A DNA stretch of 64,000 nt from Gongronella butleri (Eukaryota; Mucoromycota; Mucoromycetes; Mucorales; Cunninghamellaceae). Both the position numbers and the translations under genes were made by a program. Shown here piece after piece: positions 1 through 9,527 of the stretch. Numbering within the stretch: the first letter of the stretch is position 1; each line of letters starts with the position of its first letter. The DNA lies in contig JAIWZP010000007.1 in the NCBI GenBank assembly GCA_025201375.1, forward strand, positions 248,001 to 312,000, written 5' to 3'. The notes under the pieces were generated by a model. It was not told where the DNA came from and made no database searches. It saw nothing but the letters and a program-made list of their open reading frames with translations.

Positions 1-125
1 AGAATCCGAGTCAAATCTGACTCGGATGACATGACGTATCCAAGTCGAGTCTGAGTCGATTCCAAGTCGATCCGAGTCATCCGAGTCTGCGAGTCAACGA
101 GTCGAGTCACGGGTCACGAGTAAAT
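1..125. repeat. Degenerate GACTCG/CGAGTC simple repeat
   Basis: The first 125 bases are built from imperfect copies of GACTCG and its complement CGAGTC, for example the successive words gagtcaaatc, gactcgga, gtcgagtctgag and gagtcaacgagtc. No coding potential is visible. The repeat runs into the window from the left, so its full size is unknown. Confidence 0.75.
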
Positions 126-141
126 ATGACAAGTGCTAATT

Positions 142-170
142 TCTCGACCCTACTGACGATCACAAGATTG
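142..170 (-). repeat. 29-bp direct repeat, copy 1
   Basis: These 29 bases recur exactly at 870-898. Similarity extends with few mismatches about 10 bases further right in both copies. On the minus strand the shared segment reads NLVIVSRVE in the frame of the HNH-like relic. It therefore looks like a duplicated piece of that gene. Confidence 0.85.
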
Positions 171-1180
171 ACCACAGCGGGACAATCAGAAAATGACACC
201 CGAGTGCGTCTCTTTCGGACGATGCCGGTTTCAATCGTGCGCCTGATGAGTCGCTTGGACGCAGTGTGCCATTGATTGCCGGAAATTGACAAGTCAGAGT
301 CGCCGAAATCATCTTGGCCGAGCTTGCCAATACTGAACTAAGAGTTCTCGTCCTTGTCAAGGGATCCAATGGTGGCTCGTACGCTTTTCGGTCGACAATG
401 GTACATTGCGGGGCGTCCAGTACACGCGGCTTCACCAAGTTGTCGTACGAAAAAAGAGCTTGCAAGTTGTCAATGGCACTGTTGCTTGGGTCCAAGTCCA
501 TGTGGTCAATTTCCAACTCGCGGTCGAAATCAGGACAAAAAGCAGCATGCGCAACGCGATTGGAGAAGCGCTTGACGGGTTTTCGGTCAATCTTGCTGTA
601 GAAGCGGACACTCTTGTAGTCAAAGTCATCCGTGTATTCGGCGAGCTTGGTCATGGACGTGAACGTCAAAATGGCACCATCTGAGCGGACAACGTAATAA
701 TCATAGATCTCTGCTTCCGGCTCGTTGGCACATGGTAAAACTCCTTGTCATTGTCCTGATAAATGATCCAAAAAAAAAAGGCGTGAGAAAGCGAATTTCA
801 CCAATCAATCACTTTTTTTTTAATTGGTGAGGGGCACGTACGTTGAGCCACTGGAAGTACGCCTTCGCATCTCGACCCTACTGACGATCACAAGATTGTC
901 CGCAGCGGAATTTTGGCTGCTGCGGTCCTTGTACACGGTGCAGTAGTCGCTATAGCTGTCCTTGATGCCAAAAAAAAAAAAAAGAAAGAGAAAGGGTAAA
1001 TAAGAGCGCGTCGCGAGCTCGCTTCTCCTTGGACTTACCTTGAGGCGCGACAAAGTATGAATTTGTCACCTCGACCCCCCCCACCTACCGGGTTTTGAAC
1101 AGCACCACGAGTTTCTGCACCTTCGAGAACATCAAAACACCAGTACAGCTTCATCACGATTGACCATATTGCATGTCCAA
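160..1180 (-). pseudogene. Decayed NUMOD4/HNH homing-endonuclease-like gene
   Basis: Read on the minus strand, 730-160 encodes a NUMOD4-like start (EAEIYDYYVVRSDGAIL), a variable linker, then an HNH-like core with RVAHAAFCPDF, ELEIDHMD and NSAIDNLQ. This matches the family pattern of a helix, then a xDHxD zinc-finger-like core, then NNxxENL. Upstream pieces at about 1180-1040 and 960-830 are joined by plausible introns with T-rich tracts. The 960-830 piece carries a second NSAADNLVIVSRVE motif. A stop codon lies in frame just upstream of the NUMOD4-like part, and the reading frame changes between pieces. I therefore call it a broken gene, possibly from a mobile or viral source. No other function is claimed. 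Confidence 0.45.
870..898 (-). repeat. 29-bp direct repeat, copy 2
   Basis: Second exact copy of the 142-170 segment, 728 bp away and in the same orientation. It lies within the upstream exon-like piece of the HNH relic. Confidence 0.85.
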
Positions 1181-1930
1181 TTGCTGGATTTTGAACACTT
1201 GGCGATTTGGCGATGAATTTTGCGATGAAAAAGAGGGAAAAAAAGGGAGAAAATACAAAAAAACGATTCTTTGAAAGCATAGGGTGCTTTTCAATTGTTG
1301 TGCTCCCATCTCCCAGGGCCATCATCGCCGCATGACGACGTGCGTCATGCGGCATGAATGTGTTGAAAATTTTACTGATTTGGGAATAGACCGAAAAAAA
1401 ATCACCAGCGAGAAATTTATCATACTCGAGAGGGGCAGCCAAGAAATGAAAGCTGGCTTGACGTGGGAAAAAAAAGGTGGCAACCTGAGCAGCCAAGGCG
1501 TGTTTTTGCAAATCTTTCTTGAAAAGAGGAAAAAAAATGGACTCCGTCCAAGGAAGCAACAATGGACCTGCCATTTTCCTTTTTTGTTGCACCCCTTTCC
1601 CCCTTTTTTTTCATCTCGCCACAGTCCTCTTTTTCCCTTTGACATGTCACACCGTCAGGCGCCACACGCAGCGCGGCTTCGCGCGCTGGAAGAGACACAG
1701 ACACACGGTCTACCCACCTTGTGTGACCCTGTCATTCGTACAATTCAGCAAAAAAAGGGCGCCGTTTCAATCATTTTGACGCGTATTTTTTCTTGTTGAT
1801 GCTGCCGTGGAGGGCCTTTAAAATGGTAAAAAGGATAAACTCGATTTTCTTTTTTGATCCCTGTGTCATTCACGAAAAAAAGTAAACAAAAAAATCAAAA
1901 CGGTGGTTGGATGGGCAAGGAAAATCTACA
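1181..1930. other. Gene-free stretch
   Basis: Reading frames here are driven by A/T homopolymers such as gaaaaaaa and cttttttttc, and none shows a recognisable domain. I see no gene, RNA or repeat that can be supported. Confidence 0.5.
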
Positions 1931-1934
1931 ATGA

Positions 1935-2415
1935 GTCGCGTCGTTTCTCGACGACCAAGCGCGTCAGATCCTCCAAATTAAAATCACGCAAACTTCAGCG
2001 TCAGAGACACTAAACGTACCGAAGAATTGCGAAGGGCGAGACGTTTTAGTTGATTTCATGCCAAATGTATGCAATTTTAATGAAACGCGTTATTTCTTGA
2101 CGACGAAGCACGTCAGAGACTCAAAATTTATACCACACAAGAACAGTCATGAAAGACGCGAAATGTGCAGAGGAAACGCGAGGACGATGCGTTTTTCCTG
2201 AGCTAATGCCAAATTCACGCAATTTTGATGAGACACGTCATTTCTCAGCGACGAAGTGCGTCAGAGATTCCAAATTCAAACCACACTAGAACAATCATGA
2301 GAGACGCGAGATGTGCAGAGGAAATGCGAGGACAATGAGTTTTTGCTGAGATGGCGCCAAATTTATGCAGTTGGTGAAATTCATCATTTCTCAGCGACGA
2401 AAAGCATTTGATATT
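1935..2415. repeat. Tandem repeat, period about 148 bp, three to four copies
   Basis: The word T(C/T)(G/A)TTTCT followed by cgacga and cgtcaga recurs at 1941, 2090, 2238 and 2384, a spacing of 149, 148 and 146 bp. Each unit continues with a ccaaatt/gcaattttgatgaa segment and a gacgcgaaatgtgcagagg segment. The last unit is truncated and diverged. Units are rich in ACGCG and CGTCAG words. No protein is encoded. Confidence 0.8.
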
Positions 2416-2590
2416 CCAATGTTCCAAACCAACCTGCGTGCCACACACCTAATCCGCGTGGCCCACACCAGCAATCCGCGCGCATTTCAATTCCACTTTG
2501 CGCATGTTCAATCTGATTTGCGCGCAAACAATTACTTTGCGTGCTGAAAAATGGCTGTTTCGCGTTGACTTGGACAAGTCCGGCAAGGCC
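2416..2590 (+). repeat. Dispersed GC-rich repeat, copy 1
   Basis: This segment aligns with 43415-43595 at roughly 75 percent by eye. Shared words include caatccgcgcgcat, cactttgcgc, caatctgatttg and gaaaaatggctgtttcgcg (second copy with one a fewer). A shorter inverted relative lies at 31955-32040. It is probably a short interspersed or MITE-like repeat; no target duplication was identified. Confidence 0.65.
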
Positions 2591-2774
2591 ATTCTCCGCA
2601 ATCCCCATTGGGTCCCAAAAAAGGAAGTCTTCATTGGTTTTTTGGCGTTCCTTGTGGAGATTGAGAAGTGTCAGAGTCGGCTCTTTTTGATTGTTTTTTT
2701 TTTAACTGCCAATGCACCGTTTGAGCCATTATCAAAAGGCTCGAGCTTTTTGCTCGCTTTATTTGCCACGCGCC

Positions 2775-4714
2775 ATGGCAAATATACATTTCAGATCTTT
2801 CACGCACTCAGGTATGCCGTTGCTTGAATGAAAAAGAGAATCATTGCTGATTCTATTCTAGTTACGCGCTGGGACGAGTTTCCCCTGAGATCTAGAAAAA
2901 TAGAATATCCTCGATTTGCCCAGAAACCTGAACATGGGCAATATATTTCGGCATTGGAGCTGCTAGGCTGGCAGGATCGCCTGCAGGCTGGCGAAAAACA
3001 TTTGGACACAATGTCATTGACAGGGCGAATTCAATCAAAACGCGAATCCAGCAGCAACCTCATTTTTTATGATGTGGTGCACGATGGCCAGGTAGTTCAA
3101 GTGGTTGCCTCTCGCAATCGATTTGAAAATCCCGATTCTTTCCTCAGCAAGAATCTTGATGCATCGCGTGGCGATATTATGCGTATGATTCAATTACATG
3201 TGGCTTTTTGTGCGTGTGTCTCAAGCGCTTTTTAAAGGTTTTACCGGCGTAGTGGGCAAGACGAACCGCGGCCAAATTAGTCTGTTTGCCAGCGACTTGT
3301 CTGTGCTTACACCTTGCCTGCACGACATTCCGAAAACCAGCATAAAAGACCCTGTAAGTGAGTGCATCCCAGTTTCATACAGCTGACTTTTTTTTTTTTT
3401 TTTTTTTTTGCTTTTCTTTCTTTTCTTTTCTTTTCTTTTCTTTTTTTTTTGCTTGCGCGTGTAGGAGAAACGGTTCCGCCAACGATACCTGGATATGCTC
3501 GTCAATCAGGAGCCTGCTGCCATTCTGCGCACACGTGCCAAGGTACCGGGCAATTGGCCATCTTGGCGGCTACAGCTCTCGACTAATATGCGCAATTTGT
3601 TAGACGATTCAATTTATTCGTAGTTTTCTGGATCAACGCGGATTTGTAGAAGTGGAGACGCCAACATTGGCGCCAAACGTGGGTGGCGCGTCCGCGAAAC
3701 CATTTGTCACCACCGCCAATGCGCTAGGAATGAAGTTGCAGCTACGCATTGCTCCTGAATTGTACCTAAAGGTGTGTTTTGCCCCCCCCCTCCTTTGCTC
3801 CGTTCGTTGCCATTTTAACACGTGCGTCCATTTCAATTGTAGGAGCTGGTCATTGGCGGACTAGATCGAGTGTACGAAATTGGCAAACAGTTCCGAAATG
3901 AAGGCATTGATGCGGATCATAATCCCGAATTCACTACTTGCGAGTTTTATCAAGCATACGGCAACCTAGAGTCGTTGATGAATGATACGGAACGCATGTT
4001 GTCAGGTACATATCATGAAATTTAAGCATTTGGGGTGATTTGACTCGGTTTGCTCTCATAGAATTGGTTCATCATGTGTCTGGGACTGGATCCGTGATGA
4101 AAGATGGCGAAGCCATCCATTTTGATCGTCCTTTTGCAAAGATTGATGTTGTCGATCATCTCAACAAGTACTTTGATCTGCAGCTCAAATCAATTGCATC
4201 CCTGACAGCATTGGAATTGAAAGAACTTTGCTTGCAAAACAACATTTCAACGCAAGCTCCCTACACAGAAGCGAGGCTGCTGGACAAGATCATCTCGCAC
4301 GTCATTGAACCTCAATGCACGCAGCCAACCTTTTTATACAACCACCCATTGAGTCTCAGCCCTCTTGCTAAAGATTACATCAGCCAGGGCCAGAGGGTTG
4401 CTGCCAGATTTGAATTATTTGTTGGCAAAAAGGAGATTGTGAATGCCTATGAAGAATTGAATGACCCGCAAGAACAGCGGCGCCGATTTGAAAATCAGCA
4501 GCGAGATAGGCAAGACGGCGACATGGAAGCACCAATTCCTGACATGGCGTTTTGTGAAGCTTTAGAATATGGTCTACCGCCTACTGCCGGCTGGGGCATG
4601 GGCGTGGATCGTGTTGTTCAGCTGCTGACTGGGTCGCACCATATTCGTGAGGTGATCTCTTTTCCATTGATTCGAACTCCGATTGCGCGCAGCAGCAACA
4701 GCAGCAAACAATAA
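2775..4714 (+). CDS. Lysyl-tRNA synthetase, class II, mitochondrial type
   Basis: Charges tRNA-Lys with lysine, probably in mitochondria. Exons: 2775-2811, 2862-3182, 3238-3353, 3465-3542, 3604-3771, 3843-4005, 4062-4714; product about 511 aa. The short first exon gives a basic, hydroxylated leader ([12 protein letters not shown]) that looks like an import signal. An OB-fold tRNA-binding domain follows ([11 protein letters not shown] region). The class II core has motif 1 ([15 protein letters not shown]), motif 2 ([19 protein letters not shown]) and motif 3 ([13 protein letters not shown]). A start at 2828 would lack the leader and read through what looks like an intron with a good branch site, so I prefer 2775. 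It resembles yeast MSK1. The intron before exon 4 contains a long T-rich run. Confidence 0.9.
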
Positions 4715-4763
4715 AAATTTAGAGCCAATTGTTTCTTTTTTTTTTCACACTTTTAGTTGACAA

Positions 4764-5795
4764 ATGGCAAACGACGTGTCCATTCTGCTATTTGTGCCTG
4801 TGACCATATGCTTTGTAGCCATAGTGGTCTTGCTTAATATTCATTCTAGCAGACAGAGACAACGACAAGAGGCATTGCAAAGTAAGAACACGTACTTTAT
4901 TGAGTCAAGGTCACTCAAAAGAGATTTTTCCAGCTGCAATTCAGCAAATCGAGCAACAAGAACACCCACAGCTACAAGATGAAGAGCTTTCGGCCGAAGA
5001 ATCAGATACAGAGGGAGGCTCATCGACGGCAACCAGCAGAGTCAAAAAAGTTGGCAAGAAACGCGGCGAGAAATTACGACGGAAAGAGCAAATGCGACAA
5101 TATCGAGAAGTCAGTGCGCGACCAAGGCTTGTCCATTAAAATCCTAACTTTTTTTTTTTTTTTTGTTGTAAAACTATAGTATCTGGATCAGCAAAGGGAA
5201 ATGCAGCGTGCTCAAGATCTTATTCTCGAAGAGCAGTATAGGGAAAGACGTGCTGCCGAGCAAATCAAGCAATTTAATGAGGTACACGGCTGTTGATGTG
5301 AAAAGAATTCAATGATTGACACATTTTTAAAAGTTGGAAGCACTCCGCAAACAACAAGCGAAACAGGCTAAAAAGGAACAAAAGGAACGTGACGCTATTC
5401 AGAAACAGCACGAAAAGCAAGAACAGAATGATACCAGGCTGTTTGACAAGTACAACATCAAAATCAAGGACTACCTTCAGGTGAGGAAGGGGCAGAGGGC
5501 AGCAACCAGTGCACAAATCAGCCGAAATTGACATAAAATATTCTAGAAACACAAAATTGTTCGTTTGGACTTGATGGCAAAGCAATTTTGGTTGCAGCGT
5601 CAACAAGTTGACACGGTCGTCCAGAAATTGTTCAAAAATGATCCGGATTTCAACCTTTGTCTGTGGTCGGATGATGGCACAACAGTGATGTATGTGCAAC
5701 CAGATGACTACAGGCGAATTGGATCGCTATTAGACAGTCAAGGCAAATTGAACGCGCAGGCATGTGTAGCAGCATCAACTCAAAAAAGTGAATAA
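4764..5795 (+). CDS. DDRGK1: DDRGK domain protein 1 (UFBP1) homologue
   Basis: In animals and plants DDRGK1/UFBP1 is the ER-membrane partner of the UFM1 ligase UFL1 and acts in UFMylation and ER-phagy. Exons: 4764-4881, 4934-5109, 5180-5281, 5334-5480, 5547-5795; about 263 aa. Visible features are an N-terminal membrane anchor (residues about 5-25, ILLFVPVTICFVAIVVLLNI), an acidic then strongly charged coiled coil (residues about 60-160, rich in K, R, E and Q), and a C-terminal winged-helix/PCI-like domain starting YNIKIKDYLQ. The name-giving DDRGK is replaced by DDGTT before the conserved VMYVQPDDY strand. It lies 68 bp from the converging transporter gene. Assignment rests on domain order and the C-terminal match. 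Confidence 0.8.
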
Positions 5796-5863
5796 AAGAC
5801 AAAAATAATCGATTGGACACTAAAAATGGGCATGTTGCAAGTGGATGTCATCAAACATCTTTA

Positions 5864-7711
5864 TTACGGGACGCTATCCGTCGGCAAAAAGCTCCAGGTA
5901 GTTCCAAGCACCATCATGCAAAATGTGAGAACAAGAATGAGCGAATCCATCACAATCTGTGTAGTGGAGAGACTGTCATGAAAGAGCCGGATATGGCAAA
6001 TGAGGGGAAATATGATAGAAATGCCAAAACTAAAGAGTGATCCCAACAGCGACTAGCACATTAAAAAAAAAAAGGAATCAATATCAAAGCGTTAGTCGAC
6101 TTGGATTTTTTTTTTTTTTTTTTACCATGACGCGGTCAAATAATGGAAAAACAATGGCAATCAGCACAATGCAGCCGTGCAAAGAAAGTTTGCTGATGTA
6201 ATCGAATGTCTTTCGCCTAAGAGAGGTCTGCTGGTACCATTCGTCGATATGTGGCCATGATAAAAGATAATGTTGCCAGGCCATGTTCAATGGATTCATC
6301 ATCACGCCATATTTTGCAATTGGTGTCAGAAACACGAGCCAAAGAATTGCAGCATTTAAAATTTGGTTGTACTGAGCAACAGCGGCGAGATTTTGGGTGA
6401 TCTTGTGGGTGGATGCGCGTTCAAGTATTGTGTTTATCAAGAATCCCAATAAGAAATGCCTTTGAATTTTTTTTTTTTTTTACCTCGGGTGCGGTATAGG
6501 AGCCAAACATTGCGTATCCCGCAAAAGCCATCGAGACATATGTTATCATGGTAATGAGATAACTGACGTTGACGACCTGATTAAATTGCTTTGGCTCGGC
6601 CATGTCTCGATAAATAGAAGGGAATACCGCGTGTCCCGTGAAGCCTGACATGATCAGACCAAACGACAATGGAATCATGTATTTGGTGGAGGGTGTCCAT
6701 TCAGTAGGCTGGATACAACGCAATGAAAAAAAAAAGATTAGACATCAATCAAATTCATCTCAGAGTTTACACGAACCTCAGGATCCAACAAACTTCCAGG
6801 AGCTTCTTTTTTGCTCAGCCCATCATACAAAACAATGATCAAAAGACTAAAACAGCTGACAATGCCCACAAAACTTGTGTATGCCAGTTTGCGAATTGGA
6901 AGAAAAAGTGTCGGGGCGGTTAACCAACAAGCAATGAAGCGGCTCGAGACCATGGGGACAAGTGGAAACAGAGACATGAGCGCGTCGCCAAGCAATATAA
7001 TCATGGCAACCCTACAAAATAAATAAATAAATGACGTGGTCTACACTGAATTTGCCTGTATCATATTTACCCTATAGTAATCAATTCAATGATGAATATG
7101 CCTCCAACCAAGGCACGGCCACGGTGACCAAATGCAATTGCACCCATGTCACCATAAGTAGCGGCACCGGGTTGTACTTGCAAGCACCGGATGATTATTT
7201 TTGCCGTGTAATTGGTGGTGATGCAGCAGAAACAAAGCAAAAGACTGCCGTAGACCCAGCCTGTCAAGCAGAAAGCATAAGGGAGCGCGAGAACACCGAC
7301 GCCAATAAGGACGTTGACGGCATTGAAAGTTGCGTGCACAGCTGTCGACTTTAGAAACACTGATGATTGGGTGCCATCGGACAGCAATGACGCGATTGTT
7401 GAATATCGTGTCAGATCATGCGTGTTCTCCTGCATTTCTGCTTCAATTGCAGTTTTCCCTGGCCAACGCTTTCCAGGGAATTCGTCGGACTCATACACGG
7501 CGTCGTGATCGTGTCGCGATGGCGTGATAATGATGTTTTCTGCTGGGTACAGAATGCTAGCCCTTGAAATGACACCTGTTAATGATTCCATTGCTGTGTG
7601 GAACGAGTGTGTCAGGGACAGCTGCGTCATATTGGATTGAATTCTTGAAATGTCCAGTGAACCATAGTCTGCCGGGCAGGCATTGCTTGGAACGCGAGTA
7701 GGGGCATCCAT
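5864..7711 (-). CDS. AVT-type vacuolar amino-acid transporter (AAAP/SLC32 family)
   Basis: Predicted proton-coupled amino-acid transporter of the vacuolar membrane. Exons in transcript order: 7711-7071, 7011-6777, 6708-6484, 6401-6126, 6052-5864; about 521 aa. A hydrophilic N-terminus of about 150 residues precedes the first transmembrane helix with the family signature STAVHATFNAVNVLIGVGVL, then GWVYG and the TAKIIIRC region. Later helices include FGLIMSGFTGHAVFPSIYRDM and the final pair ending in GTTWSFLP. Introns 3 and 4 start GT followed at once by runs of about 15 and 18 A. The gene is divergent from PHF5A and converges on DDRGK1. Substrate cannot be told from sequence. Confidence 0.88.
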
Positions 7712-8103
7712 TTTGCTACAAAAAAAAAAGAAGGCGAAAGAAAGACGGAATTCAATGCCGTGACACCCGTGAGCTCTTCATGAAAAACGCACTGAGCCCT
7801 TGAAACACTTTGGATGCCTCTTGTTTCACAATTTCGGACCAACCCCCCCTTTTTTTTTTCTTGCTGTAGTCGCGTTCATTTCCTTTTTAGGGCGTTCAAG
7901 GTCGTCAATGGACAGGATAAAGTGACTTTGTCATTTTGTCCAATCAGGCAAGGCACGCAAAGAATTGATGTCTTAATATGGAATCAATCCTCCCAAAGGG
8001 GCAACGGCCGTCAGGAAAAAACGGTTCTCGTTTTGAAATCACACTGGTTCTTGTGCGTTTCTTCTTTTCCACTTTGTTTTCTGTCCTTTTTTTTTTTTGA
8101 ACC
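7712..8103. promoter_or_regulatory. Divergent promoter region, transporter / PHF5A
   Basis: The 392 bp between the two start codons must hold promoters for both genes. A CCAAT word lies in gtccaatcagg near 7938, and T-rich tracts flank each start. No protein frame is supported. Confidence 0.5.
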
Positions 8104-8616
8104 ATGGCACGTCACCACCCCGATCTTATTTTCTGTCGTAAGCAACCAGGAATTGCCATCGGCCGAGTTTGCGAAAAATGCGACGGCAAATGTGTGATCT
8201 GCGACAGGTAAACTAAAACATCAATGTTTTTATCGTTAAAATGCTGACAAACGATCAATTCTTCTGCAGCTACGTGCGCCCTGCGACCTTGGTGCGGATA
8301 TGCGATGAATGCAATTTTGGTAGGTGTTTTACTAGATTTCAGCACCAATATCTCATGTTTGACATTGTACATAGGCTCCTTCCAAGGCAGGTGCGTTGTT
8401 TGCGGTGGTCATGGTGTCTCGGATGCATACTACTGCGTGAGCTGCACGCGATTAGAAAAAGACCGCGAAGGTTGTCCAAAAATCATCAATTTGGGTGCTG
8501 CAAAAACAGGTACAATTGAGCAAAGCGCAATATGAACTTCCATGCTAATCTGTATAACTTTTTCGCCTCTAGACAACTTTTACGAACGGAAAAAATTTGG
8601 ATTCAAGAAAGGTTGA
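8104..8616 (+). CDS. PHF5A: PHF5A / Rds3, SF3b complex zinc-finger protein
   Basis: Small core subunit of SF3b in the U2 snRNP, needed for branch-site recognition in splicing. Exons: 8104-8207, 8270-8319, 8375-8509, 8573-8616; product 110 aa, the usual family length. The sequence follows the family closely: [16 protein letters not shown], then the CxxC zinc knuckles [23 protein letters not shown] and YYCVSC, ending in [12 protein letters not shown]. All zinc-binding cysteine pairs are present. This is one of the surest calls in the window and fixes the genetic code and intron style (GT-AG, 55-65 nt). Confidence 0.97.
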
Positions 8617-8850
8617 TAGCAAAATAAAAAGTGATTTGACTGATTTGCGAATAGTAGAGGAGAAATTTTAATTTTTCGATGAACATCGTCCGTGTTTTCA
8701 ATTGTCACATTCCATTCCATTGAAAGAAGTGACAAAAAAAAAAAAATCGCGCAGGTTGCAGCAAAGAGAGTAGTCAGGCCCATTTAAAAATGCATTTCCT
8801 TGTTTCTCTTCTCCGCACCTCTCGAAAAAACATTTTTTTTTTTTTACCGT

Positions 8851-9453
8851 ATGGGCGACGACGTTGATATTGCACCTGTAAAATGCAATACTGCCGGTGA
8901 TTCTGTTACTCCTGCCTCCAACAGCAGCAAACCTGCCGAGATCTGTCCACAACAAATATATGCGTCCAGCTCGCTTGATCGTCACGAGCAAGCCAACTTT
9001 GTGAATATTCAAAAGCTGCTGAAACAAACATTACAATTCCTTGAAAACCAAAAGGTGGCCAGTGCATTTCAGTCATTGTGTGAAGCAACGTCCATTGTGG
9101 TTCAGCATTGCGAGCGCTTAGGTTTGTGCACGACACCATTGTTGAAAAGCACTTGCAAAATCTGACCTACAATTTTAGGATTAGCTTCAGATGATGCCAC
9201 TTGTAGCACCGTCAATAGAGAGCAATTTTGGGCTGGCCTCAACAATTGTTGGCTCTATGCCCTGGCGCAGCGAGCCGATGCTGGCCCACAAGAGGAACAT
9301 GTGATGAGCAAAACTTGTACAGAGCTGCATGAAAAAGTCATCGACTGGGCTGACAGGCTGGAGCATTTTGGACTCGTCAACTATGACATGGGGTGGTGGG
9401 AAACCGACATTCTTGCAGCATTGGAAACTTTTAAAAAAACGTCAACAATATGA
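8851..9453 (+). CDS. Unrecognised 181-aa protein
   Basis: Two exons, 8851-9121 and 9179-9453, joined by a canonical 57-nt intron (gtttgt ... ttttag), give about 181 aa. I do not recognise the family. The first 45 residues are polar and likely disordered. Residues about 50-90 form a leucine-rich amphipathic helix (QKLLKQTLQFLENQ). The C-terminal part is aromatic and tryptophan-rich (FWAGLNNCWLYALAQ, WADRLEHFGL, MGWWETDIL), suggesting a compact helical fold. There is no signal peptide or membrane segment. A start at an in-frame ATG at 8800 is possible, but it would read through a T-rich tract. Confidence 0.65.
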
Positions 9454-9527
9454 AGCGTTGAATAATATTATGTAGTAAAAAAAAAAGTGATTGCGTAATA
9501 AATCGCGCGTAAACACCGTTTCAATCT

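Noticed and set aside
1035..1592. 185-codon minus-strand frame
   Set aside because: Composition is driven by A/T homopolymers and tracts of F and K. Only its last 45 codons look meaningful, and those are treated as part of the HNH-like relic.
1935..2415. CRISPR-like array
   Set aside because: Units are about 148 bp, diverged throughout and eukaryotic in context, with no short identical repeats separated by unique spacers.
3221..3505. Lysine-rich minus-strand frame
   Set aside because: It is the antisense reading of a T-rich intron of the lysyl-tRNA synthetase gene.
5813..6040. 75-codon plus-strand frame after DDRGK1
   Set aside because: It is antisense to the last exon of the amino-acid transporter, which has clear membrane helices and a conserved C-terminus.
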